A DNA stretch of 10,317 nucleotides, taken from assembly GCA_001564135.1 (NCBI GenBank), contig LKNH01000073.1, positions 1 to 10,317 on the forward strand, read 5' to 3'. A program made the translations under genes and the position numbers. This document shows, one piece after another, positions 7,034-10,317 of the stretch (position 1 is the stretch's first letter; the number at the start of each line of letters is the position of its first letter). This DNA comes from Halobacteriaceae archaeon Tc-Br11_E2g27. Lineage in GTDB: Archaea > Halobacteriota > Halobacteria > Halobacteriales > Haloarculaceae. The notes under the pieces were generated by a model. That model did no database searches. It had not been told where the DNA came from and saw only the letters and a list, made by a program, of their open reading frames with translations.

Positions 7034-7073
7034 AGTATATTAACTTTCACGCGTATTCCTTTAAAAATATACT
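7034..7073 (-). promoter_or_regulatory. AT-rich promoter region of the cysteine-containing regulator
   Basis: Upstream of the ATG at 6996 the minus strand has two TATA-like stretches: AGTATATTTTTAAAGG (7073-7058) and AGTTAATATACT (7045-7034). The first would start transcription near 7035-7040, the second near 7012-7015. The sequence does not decide between them. Confidence 0.4.
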
Positions 7074-7140
7074 AAATTCTCAATTACTGATAACCAACAG
7101 CGAAATAACAGGCAGTGAGGTACGGCCGCTGGGCAATATT

Positions 7141-7179
7141 TTAACCAACAGATTACATTATAGAGAAGGTGTTGGTTAA
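7141..7179. repeat. Inverted repeat with 10-base perfect arms
   Basis: TTAACCAACA (7141-7150) is matched by its exact reverse complement TGTTGGTTAA (7170-7179) across a 19-base spacer. It lies between the 3' end of glmS and the promoter region of the regulator. Neither strand has a T tract after the stem, so it does not look like an intrinsic terminator. It could be a binding site for a dimeric regulator or a chance repeat. Confidence 0.5.
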
Positions 7180-7267
7180 GGTTGTCAGTATGGGGATTTT
7201 GGATCGGAGATGGTGCTTTCACTCAGAGAATCAGGAAGAAAGATAATAGGTTCAATTTGTGCAGACG

Positions 7268-9076
7268 TTACTCGACCGTGACGCTTTTTGCCAAATTGCG
7301 TGGTTTGTCGATTGGACGGTCAAGGAGCGATGCGATGTGGTAGGAAAGCAGTTGTAACTGAACGTTGGCCAGAATGCCAGAGAGTTCTGGACTTGTTGAC
7401 GGAATCGTGAGTTGATCTGTGGCTCCATCGAACGTCACCGAACCGTCACCGATGACAACCACCGGCGCACCACGAGCGGCGACTTCACGAATTGTCCCTT
7501 GCATTCGGTCTTCATTTTCGCCTGTCGCAATTGCAAAGACTGGTGTCTCAGGTGTAACAAGAGCAAGCGGGCCATGTTTGAGTTCGCCAGCTGGGAATCC
7601 TTCTGCATGTTCATAGGAAATTTCTTTGAGTTTGAGAGCACCTTCGAGTGCTACCGGGTGCCCAGTTCCCCGGCCAACGAAAAAGTACGAGGGAGCATCC
7701 CGGTATTTATTTGCTAGTTCTTCAGCCTCGCTTTCGTTGAGCACCTGTTGAACTTTGTCCGGAAGCGTGGTGAGCTCCGATTGAATAGCTGGCAAGTCCT
7801 CTGGGTCATCCGAAAGAAATCCGGCAAATTGGGCGAGAGTTGTGACCTGCGAGGAAAACGTCTTCGTCGCAGCAACACCAATCTCCGGACCAGCCCGGAT
7901 AAACATCGCCTCATCACATTCACGAGCGGCCGTTGACCCAATGACGTTCGTAATTGCGAGTGTTTTCTGCCCCCGAGCTTTGGCTTCTCGAAGCGCCTCA
8001 AGTGTATCTGCCGTTTCACCACTTTGTGTAACACCGATAACGAGCGTCTCTTCTCGAAGTGGCGGCGGGCTGGCAACAAACTCGCTAGCGAGCGAAGTCC
8101 GGGCTTCAATACCTCTGTCTGCGAGGAGTTGTTCTCCATACAGAGCGGCGTGATAAGACGTACCACAAGCGATGAACTGAACGGAGTCCACGTCCGCAAT
8201 CAATTCAGGGTCAATTTCGTTTGCGGCTGTCCCCCCATCCGTCATTCGAGCATCTGTGAGAGCTCTCCCTCTGGTTGCCCGTTCGAGCGCTGTTGGCTGT
8301 TCATGAATTTCTTTGAGCATGTAGTGGTCAAAGCCACCCTTTTCGGCGCCCTCTGGTGACCATTCAACAGTATCTACCGTACGTGAGACTGGGTTTCCTT
8401 CTACATCGATCGTTTCGTATCCTGTTTCAGAGAGGATTGCAACATCCCCATCTTCGAGATAGATGACGTCTTCAGTGAACTCCAAAAAAGCGGGAACGTC
8501 ACTGGCAAGGTAATAGCCGTCATCACCAATTCCAACGACAAGTGGTGAGCCAGAGCGAGCGGCATAGATTGTATCCTCCCCAGAGAGGACCATCGCAATC
8601 GCATAGCTTCCCTCAAGAGCGGTCAAGGTTTGTGTGAACGCTTCTTTCGGAGTCTTTCCTTCTGAGAGCTTTTCAGCGACGAGATGCGGGATTACTTCGG
8701 TATCTGTGTCGCTTGTGAACGTATGGCCGGCTTCAGTCAGCTGGACTCGGAGTTCGTTGTAGTTATCGATGATGCCGTTGTGGACGACAGCCACATCGTT
8801 TGAACAATCCGTGTGTGGATGCGCATTCGCATCGGAGGGTTCACCGTGAGTACTCCATCGAGTATGCCCAATTCCGGATGAGCCCTGAATGTCAAGACTT
8901 GAAATAGCCGCTTTGAGGGTGTTGACCTCGCCCTCTCGTTTGACAAGATCAACTCCACCGCCATTTTGGAGGGCCACCCCCGCAGAATCGTAGCCACGGT
9001 ACTCAAGATTGTCAAGACCGATGAGGAGAGTCTCCATCGCATCTTGGTCCCCGACATACCCGATAATGCCACACAT
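7268..9076 (-). CDS. glmS: Glutamine--fructose-6-phosphate aminotransferase (isomerizing)
   Basis: This 602-residue cytoplasmic enzyme converts fructose-6-phosphate and glutamine to glucosamine-6-phosphate and glutamate, the entry step to UDP-N-acetylglucosamine and surface glycans. After removal of the initiator methionine, the N-terminal glutaminase domain starts with the nucleophile C2 (MCGIIGYVG). Family landmarks follow: YRGYDSAG (26-33), HTRWSTHG (71-78) and HNGIIDNY (99-106). The EIHEQP linker is at 256-261. Two sugar-isomerase (SIS) domains come next, with CGTSYHA (304-310), TQSGETADT (350-358), KTFSSQ (405-410), and the ALEGALKLKEISYEHAEG and GELKHGP stretch (477-503). The protein ends in the standard DKPRNLAKSVTVE. 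Length and motifs are complete. A Shine-Dalgarno GGAGGTG lies 8 bases upstream. Nothing suggests it is co-transcribed with the respiratory genes. Confidence 0.98.
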   Translation of the reverse strand: MCGIIGYVGDQDAMETLLIGLDNLEYRGYDSAGVALQNGGGVDLVKREGEVNTLKAAISSLDIQGSSGIGHTRWSTHGEPSDANAHPHTDCSNDVAVVHNGIIDNYNELRVQLTEAGHTFTSDTDTEVIPHLVAEKLSEGKTPKEAFTQTLTALEGSYAIAMVLSGEDTIYAARSGSPLVVGIGDDGYYLASDVPAFLEFTEDVIYLEDGDVAILSETGYETIDVEGNPVSRTVDTVEWSPEGAEKGGFDHYMLKEIHEQPTALERATRGRALTDARMTDGGTAANEIDPELIADVDSVQFIACGTSYHAALYGEQLLADRGIEARTSLASEFVASPPPLREETLVIGVTQSGETADTLEALREAKARGQKTLAITNVIGSTAARECDEAMFIRAGPEIGVAATKTFSSQVTTLAQFAGFLSDDPEDLPAIQSELTTLPDKVQQVLNESEAEELANKYRDAPSYFFVGRGTGHPVALEGALKLKEISYEHAEGFPAGELKHGPLALVTPETPVFAIATGENEDRMQGTIREVAARGAPVVVIGDGSVTFDGATDQLTIPSTSPELSGILANVQLQLLSYHIASLLDRPIDKPRNLAKSVTVE

Positions 9077-9436
9077 TAGGCAAACACCTCCAGAGCCCGC
9101 GACAGCGTGTGAGAGAGATCAGAACGTTGTTTGTATCCATGACGATGAGTGGTTACGTTACTCGTGCGATACTGAGACATGCGGCTGTTATTTTTACGAG
9201 AGAGTCTTTGTTATAGAGCTACTTGTAAATCGAGTTTTAGACCGAATATGTCACCTATCCAGAGACATACGTGAGTGTGGGTCTGCTAGCAGGCTCCAAG
9301 CAATGGTTTGAATGGAGGGCATACCCCTGACCGTTCGTTTGTAATATGGATTCGGGTCTACAGGATGTCTAACATAAATACGGAAAGTAGGATTATTCGA
9401 TGCGAGTTCCCTGTTTTATTATTTCAGGTCTGTTTT
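9077..9436. other. 360-base stretch without a supported gene, upstream of glmS
   Basis: It holds the glmS Shine-Dalgarno element and presumably its promoter. Weak TATA-like stretches on the minus strand occur near 9187-9200 (GTAAAAATAA) and 9208-9218 (CTATAACAAA); neither is convincing. I see no tRNA, no conserved ORF on either strand and no long repeat. The length of the leader leaves room for a small RNA or for leader-mediated control of glmS, but nothing specific supports either. Confidence 0.5.
9085..9091 (-). promoter_or_regulatory. Shine-Dalgarno element of glmS
   Basis: On the minus strand this reads GGAGGTG, with 8 bases between it and the glmS ATG at 9076. It shows that the glmS transcript is leadered, while many haloarchaeal messages are leaderless. 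Confidence 0.8.
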
Positions 9437-10000
9437 TCACCGAGGAATACCTGAGACTCGTTGGTCCTTTCCGGAGGTGTCGATATCAGTTTCTCGTAAG
9501 TCGTCAACAAAGTCACCTGGCCTGTAAACGGTTCCATCAGCTTGACATGGAAAGACCCCCGCAAGCGAGTCGTCACAAAACACCCCGAGCGTGATATCAG
9601 GGGGTGTTACTGTTTGATATGATTCATCCGTAATCGAACTTTCGACAGTTCGCTCAGTGAAACCGCAAGCTTTCATGCCTCCAGTTCGCCATGTGCGAAG
9701 TTTCTCAACCAGTTCGACTAATTGGTCTGTTGTGTGATTTGATTCACAATTATCACAGAGACAGATATCGTCACCAAGCACGGTGAGTTCATACGTATCA
9801 ATGTGTTCCCGTCTGGATGCCTTTTTGATGCTATCTAGTAGCTGATTTCTGTACGCATGCATTCCCGGTGTTGGCGAGACCGAACGAACGAAGATATGGA
9901 TTTTTTGTGTTTGGCCTCGCTCTCTTTGCTGCTGGAATGTCCTCCACCATTGTGCAAGCGACGTCTCTTTTTGCTGTAGTCGTGTGTCTGAATGTGCCAT
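9437..10000 (-). CDS. Conserved haloarchaeal protein of unknown function with CxCxxC cluster
   Basis: The protein has 187 residues from the preferred ATG at 10000; AGGTGA lies 8 bases upstream (10009-10014). A GTG at 10012 would add four residues but has no such element. After a polar, glutamine-rich N terminus it shows an IHIFVRSVSPTPG strand, a helix, then CLCDNC (about 80-85), a LVELVEKLRTWR helix, SSITDESYQTVTPP, and FPCQADGTVYRPGDFVDDL near the end. This order matches, from memory, a haloarchaea-specific family sometimes labelled 'HTH domain-containing protein', whose function is unknown to me. The CxCxxC plus cysteines near 112, 142 and 152 could bind zinc or another metal; that is inference. 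It has no signal peptide or membrane segment. It is separated from neighbours by 360 and about 120 bases, so it is probably expressed alone. Confidence 0.8.
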   Translation of the reverse strand: MAHSDTRLQQKETSLAQWWRTFQQQRERGQTQKIHIFVRSVSPTPGMHAYRNQLLDSIKKASRREHIDTYELTVLGDDICLCDNCESNHTTDQLVELVEKLRTWRTGGMKACGFTERTVESSITDESYQTVTPPDITLGVFCDDSLAGVFPCQADGTVYRPGDFVDDLRETDIDTSGKDQRVSGIPR

Positions 10001-10121
10001 TACGGATATCACCTACTTGAGTCCAGACCGCCACCACTGATAACTAACACAGACGGTTTAACAGTATACGAGTGACTTACCAGGCAAGTACATCTTGTAC
10101 GAGGAACCTACCAACTAAATG

Positions 10122-10316
10122 TTACTGAATTAGCAATTGGTAGAACGCAACACCAGCAAGGAGAAGAGTATTGAGGAAAAAGAAGGTCAATCCGAGCGTG
10201 TGTGATGAAAGAAGCCATGAGATTGTAAGCCCAGAAAAACCGAGGGCAGCTATAATGAGATATACATAGGCCCATTTTTCAGGGTCCACCTGTGAACCTT
10301 CATGTGACTCACAAAT
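10122..10316 (-). CDS. C-terminal part of a small two-helix membrane protein, 5'-truncated
   Basis: The minus-strand frame is open from the window edge to a TAA at 10124-10122, giving 64 visible residues. It begins with a hydrophilic segment containing SHEGSQVDPEK, then a hydrophobic helix (WAYVYLIIAALGFSGLTISWLL), a short SSHTLG turn, and a second helix (LGLTFFFLNTLLLAGVAFYQ) ending in LLIQ. The clean alternation of polar and hydrophobic parts in one frame supports real coding. No ATG is seen in the visible part; a GTG (VDPEKW) could be a start, or the gene may extend past the window. I do not recognise the family. No function is proposed. Confidence 0.65.
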   Translation of the reverse strand: MCESHEGSQVDPEKWAYVYLIIAALGFSGLTISWLLSSHTLGLTFFFLNTLLLAGVAFYQLLIQ

Positions 10317-10317
10317 C

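Noticed and set aside
7141..7179. Inverted repeat as an intrinsic terminator of glmS
   Set aside because: No oligo-T follows the stem on the minus strand (AAAATATT follows), and the repeat lies about 90 bases after the stop codon.
9283..9292. Palindrome CTGCTAGCAG in the region upstream of glmS
   Set aside because: Ten-base palindromes are common by chance, and it has no evident promoter relation.
1..10317. CRISPR arrays, tRNA/rRNA genes, insertion sequences, attachment sites
   Set aside because: I saw no regularly spaced direct repeats, cloverleaf pattern, transposase or integrase frame, or terminal repeats.

Overview
The window looks like chromosomal DNA from a haloarchaeon (class Halobacteria). 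The evidence is strongly acidic proteins, a Tat-lipoprotein signal of the haloarchaeal kind, two regulators ending in the bacterio-opsin-activator-type helix-turn-helix (HTH_10), and a TATA box rather than -35/-10 elements. By eye the DNA is roughly half G+C, low for most haloarchaea, so this is probably a low-GC lineage or a low-GC island.

Layout. Positions 2-910 (+) hold the C-terminal part of a sulfatase/alkaline-phosphatase-superfamily enzyme whose start lies outside the window. It converges on a tightly packed minus-strand operon that reads 6197 down to 943: a 74-residue acidic protein, a Tat-exported molybdopterin catalytic subunit, a protein with four [4Fe-4S] motifs, an NrfD/PsrC-type membrane quinone subunit, a TorD-type maturation chaperone, and a short HTH_10 regulator. 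Adjacent genes overlap or lie within 5 bases of each other. A TATA box with a perfect 15-base palindrome just downstream sits in front of the first gene. Upstream, on the same strand, is a separately promoted 228-residue HTH_10 regulator with a cysteine cluster, which is the obvious candidate controller (6310-6996).

Next come a 271-base gap holding promoter-like AT-rich DNA and a 10-base inverted repeat, then glmS (7268-9076, minus), which makes glucosamine-6-phosphate for surface glycans. A 360-base stretch with no supported gene follows. Then come a conserved haloarchaeal protein of unknown function with a CxCxxC cluster (9437-10000, minus) and the C-terminal end of a small two-helix membrane protein (10122-10316, minus).

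How the genes work together. The operon encodes a complete complex iron-sulfur molybdoenzyme: the membrane NrfD subunit oxidises quinol, the ferredoxin-like subunit passes electrons on, and the extracellular lipid-anchored molybdenum subunit reduces a terminal acceptor. Architecture and a probable cysteine molybdenum ligand place it nearer the polysulfide/thiosulfate/tetrathionate/arsenate reductase group than classical serine-ligated DMSO reductase, but the substrate cannot be read from the sequence. I found no CRISPR array, tRNA, rRNA or insertion sequence. The genes belong to known families; the less ordinary points are the paired regulators, the cysteine-rich regulator tail, the enlarged fourth cluster loop and the small leading protein.
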